Assembly (NCBI GenBank): GCA_021820785.1
Contig: JAKADE010000177.1
Location: 1 to 6,233 of the forward strand
DNA: 6,233 bases
Reading direction: 5' to 3'
Source of the DNA: Pseudomonadota bacterium
GTDB lineage: Bacteria > Pseudomonadota > Gammaproteobacteria > Steroidobacterales > Steroidobacteraceae
A program made the translations under genes and the position numbers. Below are positions 1 through 5,610 of the stretch, in pieces. The stretch's first letter is position 1, and each line of letters begins with the position of its first letter. The notes beneath the pieces were generated by a model. It searched no databases. It was given only the letters and a program-made list of their open reading frames with translations, and was not told the DNA's origin.

Positions 1-2
1 TC

Positions 3-770
3 GAAGGCCAGATCACCGGCAATCACCTGTTGCTGGAACTCGCCGATGCCACCCAGCGCCAGCGGATCACGCGCGAGAACGACCTGCTCGCGCGCCTCGA
101 CGGCAGCCGGCTGATGATCCGGCAGCTGGCACACGAGATCAAAAATCCGCTCGGCGGCCTGCGCGGCGCGGCGCAGCTGCTCGAGCGCGAGCTGCCGGGC
201 GCGGACCTGAAGGAATACACCCAGGTGATCATCGGGGAGGCCGACCGGCTGGCCGCCCTCGTCGACTCGATCGCCGGCCCGGTGCGTGCCCCGGAGAAAT
301 CCCTGCTCAACGTGCACGAGATCTGCGAGCACGTCTTCCGGCTGCTGCGCGCCGAAGCGGCCGCCGAAGTGCTGATCGAGCGCGATTACGACCCCAGCCT
401 GCCCAGTGCACTGCTCGACCGTCATCAGCTCATCCAGGCGCTGCTGAACGTCGCCCGCAATGCGTTGCAGGCGCTCGGCGGACGCGGGCACATCGTGCTG
501 CGCACCCGCGCCCTGACCAACGTACGCATCGGCTCGGCCCGGCATCGTCTGGTTGCGAGCGTCCAGGTGCAGGACGATGGGCCCGGCGTGCCACCGCAGC
601 TGCACACGAGCCTTTTCTATCCTCTGGTCACGGGCCGCCCCGACGGCACGGGCCTCGGACTCGCGGTGGCCCAGGAACTGGTCAGCCGCAACGGCGGCCT
701 GATCGAGTTCGACAGCGAACCGGGCCGCACCGTCTTCACGCTGCTGCTGCCGCTGCGGGAGGATGCGTGA
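3..770 (+). CDS. ntrB: Nitrogen regulation sensor histidine kinase NtrB (GlnL), C-terminal part; 5' end outside window
   Basis: This is the transmitter part of the cytoplasmic kinase that, under control of PII protein, phosphorylates and dephosphorylates NtrC according to nitrogen status. The frame is open from base 3, giving about 255 visible residues. E. coli NtrB has about 350, so the N-terminal PAS sensor domain lies off the left edge, and the TTG at 30 is not a real start. The H-box LAHEIKNPLGGLRGAAQLL is typical of NtrB; its phospho-acceptor His codon is 132-134. Further on come the N-box (around ALLNVARNALQAL, codons near 438-476), the G1 motif DDGPGVP (about 573-593) and the G2 motif DGTGLGLAVAQ (about 642-674), so the ATP-binding domain is complete. 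There are no membrane segments in the visible part. The stop codon overlaps the ntrC start in a GTGA. The identification is firm. Confidence 0.96.
   Translation, partial: EGQITGNHLLLELADATQRQRITRENDLLARLDGSRLMIRQLAHEIKNPLGGLRGAAQLLERELPGADLKEYTQVIIGEADRLAALVDSIAGPVRAPEKSLLNVHEICEHVFRLLRAEAAAEVLIERDYDPSLPSALLDRHQLIQALLNVARNALQALGGRGHIVLRTRALTNVRIGSARHRLVASVQVQDDGPGVPPQLHTSLFYPLVTGRPDGTGLGLAVAQELVSRNGGLIEFDSEPGRTVFTLLLPLREDA
757..770 (+). promoter_or_regulatory. Ribosome binding site and GTGA stop-start overlap coupling ntrB to ntrC
   Basis: GGGAGG at 757-762 lies inside the last codons of ntrB and ends four bases before the GTG start of ntrC at 767. The ntrB stop TGA occupies 768-770, so stop and start share the tetranucleotide GTGA. 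This arrangement fixes GTG as the ntrC start and suggests translational coupling of kinase and regulator. Confidence 0.8.
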
Positions 771-2197
771 ACGGCGCACTCAGAGTGTGGATCGTCGACG
801 ATGACGCCTCGATCCGTTGGGTGCTCGAGCGCGCATTGCGCAACGACGGCATGGCTGCGCGCGCCTTCGACTCGGCCGAAATGGCACTGGAGACCCTGCG
901 GCGCGACGCCCCCGATGTGTTGATGACCGACATCCGCATGCCGGGTCAGTCGGGTCTGGAACTGCTGCGCCGCGTGCGCACGACGCGCCCGCTGCTGCCG
1001 GTCATCGTCATGACGGCCCACTCCGATCTGGGCAGCGCCGTGTCGGCCTACGAGGGCGGGGCCTTCGAGTACCTGCCGAAGCCCTTCGACATCGACCAGG
1101 CGGTCGCGCTGGTCCGTCGCGCGGCGCGCGTGCCGGCCACGGCGGCCGCGGAAGGCGGCGCCGAACCGCGCATGACCGAGCTGCTCGGCACCGCGCCGGC
1201 GATGCAGCAGGTGTTTCGCGGCATCGGCCGGCTGTCGCGCTCGAGCGTGACGGTGCTGATCACCGGGGAGTCCGGGACCGGCAAGGAACTGGTGGCGCGG
1301 GCGCTGCACGAACACAGTCCGCGCGCCGCGCGGCCGTTCATCGCGCTCAACACCGCCGCCATTCCGGGCGACCTGATGGAGTCGGAGCTGTTCGGCCACG
1401 AGCGCGGGGCGTTCACCGGCGCCGACACCCAGCGGCGCGGCCGCTTCGAGCAGGCCGATGGCGGCACGCTGTTCCTCGATGAAATCGGTGACATGTCGAC
1501 GCCGCTGCAGACCCGGCTGCTGCGGGTGCTGGCCGAGGGCGAGTTCTACCGCGTGGGCGGCCAGACGCCCATCCGGGTCGACGTGCGCGTGATCGCCGCG
1601 ACCCATCAGAACCTCCAGGAGCGAGTCGCCCGGGGCGCATTCCGCGAGGATCTGTACCACCGCCTGAACGTGATTCGCCTCGCGCTGCCGGCGCTGCGCG
1701 AGCGGGCCGAGGACATCCCGCTGCTGCTGCGCCACTATCTGCGCGCGGCGGCCCGCGACCTGGCCGTCGAGGCCAAGACGCTGGCCCCGCAAGCCGAGCA
1801 GCGGCTGCTCGCCTATCGCTGGCCAGGCAACGTGCGCGAACTCGTCAACGTCTGCCGGCGTCTCTCGGTGCTCGCGCCCGGACGCGAAATCGGCGTGGAG
1901 GACCTGCCGGCGGAAATCGGTGCGGCCGAACCGGATCAGCCGGGCGAATGGCAGCAGGCGCTCGCGGCATGGGCGGCGCGTCAGTCCACCCGCGGCGAAG
2001 GCGCACTGCTCGACGTGGCGCTGCCGCAGTTCGAGCGGGTCCTGATCCGCGCCGCGCTGAAACGCACGCACGGTCACCGGCAGGAGGCGGCCCGGCTGCT
2101 CGGCTGGGGCCGCAACACCCTGACGCGCAAGCTCAAGGAGCTGCACCTGGACATCCCGCCGGCCGACGCCGGCACGGGCGGCGAGGAGTCGCTCTAG
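767..2197 (+). CDS. ntrC: Nitrogen regulation response regulator NtrC (sigma-54-dependent activator)
   Basis: NtrC is the DNA-binding partner of NtrB. When phosphorylated it forms oligomers that use ATP to remodel sigma-54 RNA polymerase at nitrogen-assimilation promoters. The 476 residues are close to the usual 470 or so. Residues 5-118 are the receiver domain, with acidic residues 11-13, phospho-acceptor Asp55 (LMTDIRMPG), Thr83 and Lys105 (LPKPF). Residues 138-368 are the AAA+ domain: Walker A GESGTGKE (167-174), the sigma-54 contact loop GAFTGA (214-219), Walker [12 protein letters not shown] (232-242), arginine-finger region FREDLYHRL (292-300) and sensor [10 protein letters not shown] (352-359). 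Residues 421-460 are a Fis-type helix-turn-helix ([21 protein letters not shown]). The GTG start at 767 overlaps the ntrB stop and has GGGAGG at 757-762; the ATG at 763 is out of frame. The protein looks fully functional and is co-transcribed with ntrB. Confidence 0.97.
   Translation: MNGALRVWIVDDDASIRWVLERALRNDGMAARAFDSAEMALETLRRDAPDVLMTDIRMPGQSGLELLRRVRTTRPLLPVIVMTAHSDLGSAVSAYEGGAFEYLPKPFDIDQAVALVRRAARVPATAAAEGGAEPRMTELLGTAPAMQQVFRGIGRLSRSSVTVLITGESGTGKELVARALHEHSPRAARPFIALNTAAIPGDLMESELFGHERGAFTGADTQRRGRFEQADGGTLFLDEIGDMSTPLQTRLLRVLAEGEFYRVGGQTPIRVDVRVIAATHQNLQERVARGAFREDLYHRLNVIRLALPALRERAEDIPLLLRHYLRAAARDLAVEAKTLAPQAEQRLLAYRWPGNVRELVNVCRRLSVLAPGREIGVEDLPAEIGAAEPDQPGEWQQALAAWAARQSTRGEGALLDVALPQFERVLIRAALKRTHGHRQEAARLLGWGRNTLTRKLKELHLDIPPADAGTGGEESL
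2158..2173 (+). other. Small GC hairpin near the 3' end of ntrC
   Basis: GCCGGC (2158-2163) and GCCGGC (2168-2173) are perfect inverted arms of six bases around a four-base loop CGAC, within the last codons of ntrC. No T-run follows. It could slow polymerase or protect the mRNA end. Such short GC palindromes are expected by chance in DNA this GC-rich, so the regulatory reading is weak. Confidence 0.25.
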
Positions 2198-2204
2198 CGC
2201 ACCC

Positions 2205-3152
2205 TCAAATGCGCAGCGTGCCGGTCAGTTCGCTCACGCTGCCGATGCCGTGCTCGTGCAGGTACTGCGCAATGCCGGCATTGACCCGCTTGCACACCAT
2301 CGGATCGTAGAACAGCGCCGTGCCGATGCCGACCGCGCTCGCCCCGGCGATGAGAAACTCGATGGCATCGGTGGCCGTGGTGATCCCGCCCTGGCCAATG
2401 ATGGGAATCCCGTGCTTGCGCGCCACCTCGTACACCTGGTGTACCTTCAGCAGCGCGATCGGCTTGATCGCCGGCCCGGACAGCCCGCCCTGGATATTGC
2501 CGATCACCGGCCGGCGGGTGTTCGCATCGATCGCCATCCCCATCACGGTGTTGATCACGGCGAGTCCGTCCGTGCCCGCCTCGATGCAGCGGCGCGCATT
2601 CTCGCGGATGTCGGTCTGATTGGGCGAGAGCTTGGTGATGAGCGGTTTGCCGGTCACGCGCCGGCAGGCCTCGACCACCTGCGCGGACATGTCCGGATAG
2701 TTGCCGAAGGCCACTCCGCCCTCCTTCACGTTCGGGCACGAGATGTTGATCTCGATGGCATCGATGGGTGAGTCGTCGAACAGTCGCGTGACTTCGGCGT
2801 ACTCCTCGACCGTCGAGCCGGACACGTTGGCGATGAAGCGGGTCTCGCTGAAGTCCAGCTCCGGCAGGATGCGCTCGATGACCTGCGCGGTGCCGGGGTT
2901 CTGCAGCCCGATGGCATTGAGCATGCCGGCGGCGGTCTCGTACACCCGGTGCGCCGGATTGCCGAGCCGGGCGGCGAGCGTGGTGCCCTTGAGCACCACG
3001 GCCCCGGCGTCGCGATTGGAGAAGCCCTCGATGCGGGTGTATTCCTCACCGAAGCCCACGCAGCCGGACAGCAGCACGATGGGCGAGGTCAGCGACAGGC
3101 CGCAGAACTTCAGGTGCAGCGATTCGGCAGCAGAGCTCGATGTGTCGGTCAT
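2205..3152 (-). CDS. pyrD: Dihydroorotate dehydrogenase, class 1B type (PyrD catalytic subunit)
   Basis: An FMN-containing TIM-barrel enzyme that oxidises dihydroorotate to orotate, the fourth step of pyrimidine synthesis. The 315 residues (from the ATG at 3152) match the length of soluble class 1 enzymes and carry no N-terminal membrane helix, unlike the quinone-linked class 2 enzyme usual in gammaproteobacteria. Class 1B hallmarks are GCVGFGEEY (30-38), LNAIGLQNPG (78-87), NISCPNVKEGG with the catalytic-base Cys139 (136-146), KLSPN with Lys174, GGLSGPAIKPIAL (222-234) and the FMN phosphate loop IIGQGGI (251-257). Class 1B enzymes normally work with the iron-sulfur flavoprotein PyrK and NAD; no pyrK is in this window. 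A GTG 33 bases further upstream (3185) could extend the protein by 11 residues, but the family N-terminus fits the ATG at 3152. No clear Shine-Dalgarno precedes either start. The reaction is assigned by family, and a specialised paralogue remains possible. Confidence 0.9.
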   Translation of the reverse strand: MTDTSSSAAESLHLKFCGLSLTSPIVLLSGCVGFGEEYTRIEGFSNRDAGAVVLKGTTLAARLGNPAHRVYETAAGMLNAIGLQNPGTAQVIERILPELDFSETRFIANVSGSTVEEYAEVTRLFDDSPIDAIEINISCPNVKEGGVAFGNYPDMSAQVVEACRRVTGKPLITKLSPNQTDIRENARRCIEAGTDGLAVINTVMGMAIDANTRRPVIGNIQGGLSGPAIKPIALLKVHQVYEVARKHGIPIIGQGGITTATDAIEFLIAGASAVGIGTALFYDPMVCKRVNAGIAQYLHEHGIGSVSELTGTLRI

Positions 3153-3190
3153 TGCGATATCAGGTCCGAGGCCCGGCGCACGCACCGGAG

Positions 3191-3205
3191 TGGCCGGCCA
3201 TTATC
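3191..3205 (-). promoter_or_regulatory. Possible -10 element and overlapping palindrome upstream of pyrD
   Basis: The minus strand reads GATAAT at 3205-3200, a five-of-six match to TATAAT, about 48 bases upstream of the pyrD ATG. Directly downstream, sharing no bases with a spacer, lies the perfect 10-base palindrome TGGCCGGCCA (3191-3200), which would cover the expected transcription start. No acceptable -35 hexamer is visible at 16-18 bases. A separate pyrD promoter inside the group is therefore only a suggestion. Confidence 0.3.
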
Positions 3206-3230
3206 GCATCCCGCGCGGCCCGCCAGGATC

Positions 3231-3608
3231 TCACTCCCGGTGGATGTGGATCTGGATGCGGCCCTTCGGCCCGATCAGCCAGGAGGCGAGCCATCCGGCG
3301 AGCCAGACGATCAGGGCCGCTTCGAATGCGGTCCAGAACCCGCCCTCGAGATGAAAGCCCGGCAGAATCCAGGCGACGAGCGCCAGCATGGCGGTGTTGA
3401 CCACCAGCAGGAACACCCCCAGGGTGAGGAGCGTCAGCGGCAGCGTCAGCAGGATCACGACCGGTCGAACGATCGCGTTGACGACCCCGAGCAGTATGCC
3501 GGCGAGAATCAGCGTGCCCGCGTCATCGATGCGGATGCCGGGCACCCACCGGGTTGCCAGCCACAGGCCGAGCGCGCTCACCACGGCGCGCAGCACGAAT
3601 GCCGTCAC
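3231..3608 (-). CDS. Small YvlD-type membrane protein ('phage holin family 4', Phage_holin_4_2 type)
   Basis: A 125-residue, highly hydrophobic inner-membrane protein. From the GTG start, predicted membrane segments lie at about residues 4-20, 31-48, 50-72 (possibly continuing to 83) and 92-112. They are separated by the short motifs VPGIRIDD (22-29), VNAIVRPVVILLTLPLTLLT (43-62, with its conserved Asn-Ala-x-x-Arg-Pro core) and ILPGFHLEGGFWTAF (81-95). This pattern is that of the YvlD-like family whose members are often labelled phage holin; they are widespread chromosomal genes of unknown role and the label does not imply a prophage. The tail KGRIQIHIHRE is short and polar. The start is GTG at 3608, preceded by GGAGG (3617-3613), and overlaps the stop of the AHSA1-type gene by four bases. 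An upstream extension to 3701 would overlap that gene and is unlikely. The function is unknown. Confidence 0.88.
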   Translation of the reverse strand: MTAFVLRAVVSALGLWLATRWVPGIRIDDAGTLILAGILLGVVNAIVRPVVILLTLPLTLLTLGVFLLVVNTAMLALVAWILPGFHLEGGFWTAFEAALIVWLAGWLASWLIGPKGRIQIHIHRE

Positions 3609-3617
3609 AGGGCCTCC
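3605..3617 (-). promoter_or_regulatory. Shine-Dalgarno and GTGA stop-start overlap before the YvlD-type gene
   Basis: On the minus strand GGAGG (3617-3613) is followed, after four bases, by GTG at 3608-3606. The TGA of the upstream gene is at 3607-3605. The strong site decides the GTG start and indicates coupled translation of the two genes. Confidence 0.75.
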
Positions 3618-4054
3618 GCGTCGGCCGCGTCGAGCAGTGCGCGCAGCCGCACCAGCGCCGCCTGCCAGCCGGTGCGCTGGCGCAAATAGGGAATGTCCCA
3701 CTCGGGCGAACCCGGGACGCCCGAACCGAGCAGCCGCAGGATGGTTCCGGTGCGGGCCGGCTCGAGAATGAAGTCATCGACCGGCGCGCTCTCGGCCGGC
3801 GGCAGTGATGCGCAGGGCAGATAGATGAGCCGCAGGCGCTGCCCGGGCACGAACACATCGATGCAGGCCTCGAGCTCCGTGACCCGGTCGACGCAGGCGC
3901 GGAACATTCCGCCGGGGCGCGCGCTGATCGTGGCGCCCGGCGAGCACCACTGCCCCAGCAGGCGCGAATCGGTGAGCGCCGCCCAGACCGGCGTGAGGCC
4001 GGTGCGCAGGTCGAGCCGATGGGCGTAGCCCCGGGTCTTCTCCATGGCCGCCAT
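3605..4054 (-). CDS. AHSA1/START-like (SRPBCC fold) domain protein
   Basis: A 149-residue, probably soluble cytoplasmic protein of the SRPBCC superfamily, AHSA1 type ('activator of Hsp90 ATPase homologue 1-like', also annotated as polyketide cyclase or toxin resembling). These helix-grip proteins usually bind a small hydrophobic ligand. Visible family features are the early helix and W-containing motif VWAALTDSRLLGQWCSPGA (23-41), the turn ISARPGGMFRACVD (43-56), a beta-strand region (60-80, 93-110) and the long C-terminal helix starting at TGWQAALVRLRALLD (128-142). There is no signal peptide or catalytic motif, and the ligand cannot be predicted. The ATG at 4054 is used here; the ATG at 4045, three codons in, is equally possible, and neither has a clear ribosome binding site. 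It is the first gene of the minus-strand group and overlaps the YvlD-type gene by four bases, so the pair is probably one transcript. Confidence 0.85.
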   Translation of the reverse strand: MAAMEKTRGYAHRLDLRTGLTPVWAALTDSRLLGQWCSPGATISARPGGMFRACVDRVTELEACIDVFVPGQRLRLIYLPCASLPPAESAPVDDFILEPARTGTILRLLGSGVPGSPEWDIPYLRQRTGWQAALVRLRALLDAADAEAL

Positions 4055-4124
4055 TGTGCCATCGCGGCGGCGCGCCTGCAGGGGACGGCGGTGCGCATCG
4101 CGGCGTCACCGGGCACAATACGCG

Positions 4125-4142
4125 CGGCCGCAGGTGCGGCCG
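4125..4142. repeat. Perfect inverted repeat upstream of the MAPEG gene
   Basis: CGGCCGCA (4125-4132) and TGCGGCCG (4135-4142) are perfect eight-base inverted arms around GG. As RNA it would form a seven-base-pair GC stem with the four-base loop AGGT, ending five bases before the GGAGG of the MAPEG gene. As DNA it could be a dimer-binding operator. Both readings are inference. Confidence 0.5.
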
Positions 4143-4147
4143 ACCGT

Positions 4148-4152
4148 GGAGG
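4148..4152 (+). promoter_or_regulatory. Ribosome binding site fixing the MAPEG gene start
   Basis: GGAGG at 4148-4152 sits five bases before the ATG at 4158. This selects that ATG over the longer frame open from 4044, whose extra 38 residues are Arg/Ala-rich, unlike the family, and would run through the intergenic region. Confidence 0.8.
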
Positions 4153-4157
4153 CCCCG

Positions 4158-4550
4158 ATGGCGCTCGTGCAACTGGTGATCGTGCTGGCTCTGCTTCAGT
4201 TCTTTGCTTTCGCCGTCGCCGTGGGCAAGGCGCGTGAGACCTACGGCGTCGCGGCGCCCGCGACCACCGGCAACGAGACCTTCGAGCGCTACTACCGGGT
4301 GCAGATGAACACCCTGGAGCTGCTGGTGCTGCTGATTCCGGCGCTGTGGCTGTTCGCGCGTGACCTGAGCCCCGCCACGGCGGCCGGGCTCGGCGGGCTG
4401 TACCTCATCGGGCGGATCGTCTACTTCGTGTCCTACGTGAAGGACCCGAAGACGCGCTCGGTGGGCTTCGCGCTCTCCAGCGGCCCGATCGTGGTGCTGC
4501 TGCTCGGGGCACTGTTCGGCGCGGCGCGCGCCCTGTGGCTGCACGGGTGA
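4158..4550 (+). CDS. MAPEG family membrane protein
   Basis: A 130-residue integral inner-membrane protein of the MAPEG superfamily (membrane-associated proteins in eicosanoid and glutathione metabolism). Characterised eukaryotic members, such as microsomal glutathione transferase, bind glutathione as trimers; bacterial members are mostly uncharacterised. Four hydrophobic segments lie at about residues 3-23, 51-67, 74-95 and 108-127. The family signature is clear: ER at 43-44, RVQMNTLE (47-54) at the start of the second helix, and GRIVYFVSYVKDPKTR (85-100) followed by GF at 103-104. The length is normal and no residue of the signature looks lost. The start at 4158 has GGAGG at the right distance. 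The gene stands alone on its strand, divergent from the AHSA1-type gene and convergent with gpsA. Glutathione binding and any enzyme activity are family-level expectations only. grxC, also glutathione-linked, is nearby but on another transcript. Confidence 0.9.
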   Translation: MALVQLVIVLALLQFFAFAVAVGKARETYGVAAPATTGNETFERYYRVQMNTLELLVLLIPALWLFARDLSPATAAGLGGLYLIGRIVYFVSYVKDPKTRSVGFALSSGPIVVLLLGALFGAARALWLHG

Positions 4551-4573
4551 GCCGGCGCGCCGGCGCCGCTCAC
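4547..4573. terminator. Candidate bidirectional terminator hairpin at the MAPEG/gpsA convergence
   Basis: The two convergent genes end 19 bases apart, and the DNA spanning both stop codons can fold into one hairpin. GTGAGC (4547-4552) pairs with GCTCAC (4568-4573), C4553 is bulged, GGCGC (4554-4558) pairs with GCGCC (4563-4567), and the loop is GCCG. That is 11 base pairs, nine of them G:C. The segment also contains the perfect 14-base palindrome GCCGGCGCGCCGGC (4551-4564), which offers a competing fold. No T-run follows on either strand, so it is not a classical intrinsic terminator, but its position suits a shared end point. Confidence 0.45.
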
Positions 4574-5589
4574 TCGGTCTCGGACTTGATCGGTCGGCGC
4601 ATCAGCTCACGAACCGCTTCGCGCGGCGCGACGCCCTCGTAGAGCACCCGGTAGACGCTTTCGCTGAGCGGCATCTCGACGCCGTGGCGGGCTGCCACCT
4701 CGTGCAGCGCGCGCGCCGCCGGGTATCCCTCCACCACCTGGCCGATGGCCGCCAGCGCCTCGGCCGGCGAGCTGCCGGCGGCCAGCCGCAGTCCGAAGCG
4801 CCGGTTGCGCGACTGATCGTCGGTGCAGGTGAGTACGAGGTCGCCCAGTCCGGCCAGCCCCATGAACGTCTCGCGCTGCGCCCCGAGCGCAACGCCCAGG
4901 CGCATCATCTCTGCCAGCCCGCGGGTGATGAGCGCGACGCGGGTGTTGGCGCCGAACCCGAGCCCGTCGGACAACCCGGCGCCCACCGCGAGTACATTCT
5001 TCACCGCGCCGCCGACCTCGACGCCGACGATGTCGGTGGAGGTGTAGGCGCGGAAGTTGTCCGCCGACAGATCCTGCGCCAGTGCAGTCGCGAAGGCCGC
5101 ATCGGCCGCGGCGATGGTCATCGCCGTCGGCAGACCGGCGCCGACTTCGCGGGCGAACGTCGGACCGGACAGCACCGCCACGGAGCGGCCTGCGCCGAGC
5201 ACCTCGCGCGCCACCTGATGCGGCAGCAATCCCGAGGGCAGCTCGAAACCCTTGGTGGCCCAGGCGAGCCGCGTCGAGGGCGCGAGCAGCGGAGCGATCT
5301 GCACCAGCAGGGCGCGCAGCGCGTGGCTCGGGACGGCAATGAGGACATCCGCCGCGCCGTCGACCGCGGCCGCCAGATCGGCCTCGATGCGCAGGGCGGC
5401 CGGGAAGGTGCCTGAGGGCAGGTAGCGTTCGTTGCAGCGCGCCTCGGCCATGCGCGCCAGCTGCGCGCGGTCCCGGCCCCAGAGCCGGGTCGCGCGCCCG
5501 CTGCGGGCGAATTGAACCGCCAGCGCGGTCCCCCAGGACCCCGCGCCCAGCACGGCCACCGGCCGGTGGTCACCGGATGCGGTGTTCAT
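4570..5589 (-). CDS. gpsA: Glycerol-3-phosphate dehydrogenase [NAD(P)+] GpsA
   Basis: The cytoplasmic enzyme that reduces dihydroxyacetone phosphate to sn-glycerol-3-phosphate, the backbone precursor of phospholipids. The 339 residues match the family. The N-terminal Rossmann domain opens with VAVLGAGSWGTALA (11-24), the nucleotide loop. KGFE (113-116) and SGPTFAREV (141-149) follow, then the catalytic domain with Lys197 in GGAVKNVLA (193-201), NTR (215-217), GLGDLVLTCT (247-256) and the substrate-site region SRNRRFG (260-266), and finally VVEGYPAA (285-292). All expected key residues are present. The ATG at 5589 suits the family N-terminus, but no Shine-Dalgarno is visible in the 21 bases between it and secB; coupling to secB translation may compensate. 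It is the last gene of the visible grxC-secB-gpsA run. In E. coli the same order continues with cysE, whereas here the run ends against the convergent MAPEG gene. Confidence 0.97.
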   Translation of the reverse strand: MNTASGDHRPVAVLGAGSWGTALAVQFARSGRATRLWGRDRAQLARMAEARCNERYLPSGTFPAALRIEADLAAAVDGAADVLIAVPSHALRALLVQIAPLLAPSTRLAWATKGFELPSGLLPHQVAREVLGAGRSVAVLSGPTFAREVGAGLPTAMTIAAADAAFATALAQDLSADNFRAYTSTDIVGVEVGGAVKNVLAVGAGLSDGLGFGANTRVALITRGLAEMMRLGVALGAQRETFMGLAGLGDLVLTCTDDQSRNRRFGLRLAAGSSPAEALAAIGQVVEGYPAARALHEVAARHGVEMPLSESVYRVLYEGVAPREAVRELMRRPIKSETE

Positions 5590-5610
5590 GATCGGGCGCG
5601 GGCGGGGGGC

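Larger units (their letters stand above)
4055..4157. promoter_or_regulatory. Divergent intergenic region between the AHSA1-type and MAPEG genes
   Basis: These 103 bases must hold the promoters of both divergent genes unless they are leaderless or driven from further away. The only A/T-richer patch is CACAATA at 4114-4120. It gives a four-of-six -10 match on each strand (CACAAT plus, TATTGT minus), without a convincing -35 on either. The inverted repeat at 4125-4142 lies next to it. The region is inferred to be a promoter from gene orientation, not from clear motifs. Confidence 0.4.

Noticed and set aside
30..770. ntrB starting at the TTG at position 30
   Set aside because: The frame is open to the left edge and the PAS domain expected before the H-box is missing, so the gene simply begins outside the window.
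617..2146. A 509-codon open frame on the minus strand across ntrB and ntrC
   Set aside because: It is antisense to two well-conserved genes, and its translation is rich in Arg, His, Gln and Ala with no recognisable motif. Long antisense frames are common in GC-rich coding DNA.
3231..3608. A prophage or lysis cassette suggested by the 'phage holin family' label
   Set aside because: The YvlD-type family is widespread on bacterial chromosomes, and no endolysin, spanin, integrase or structural phage gene is nearby.
2949..3689. A 246-codon plus-strand frame opposite pyrD, the YvlD-type and AHSA1-type genes
   Set aside because: Its product is Arg/Gln/His-rich low-complexity sequence and it crosses three supported genes and their boundaries on the opposite strand.
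4114..4120. CACAATA as a defined promoter -10 for the MAPEG or AHSA1-type gene
   Set aside because: It matches only four of six positions on either strand and has no -35 partner; it is mentioned only as part of the intergenic region.
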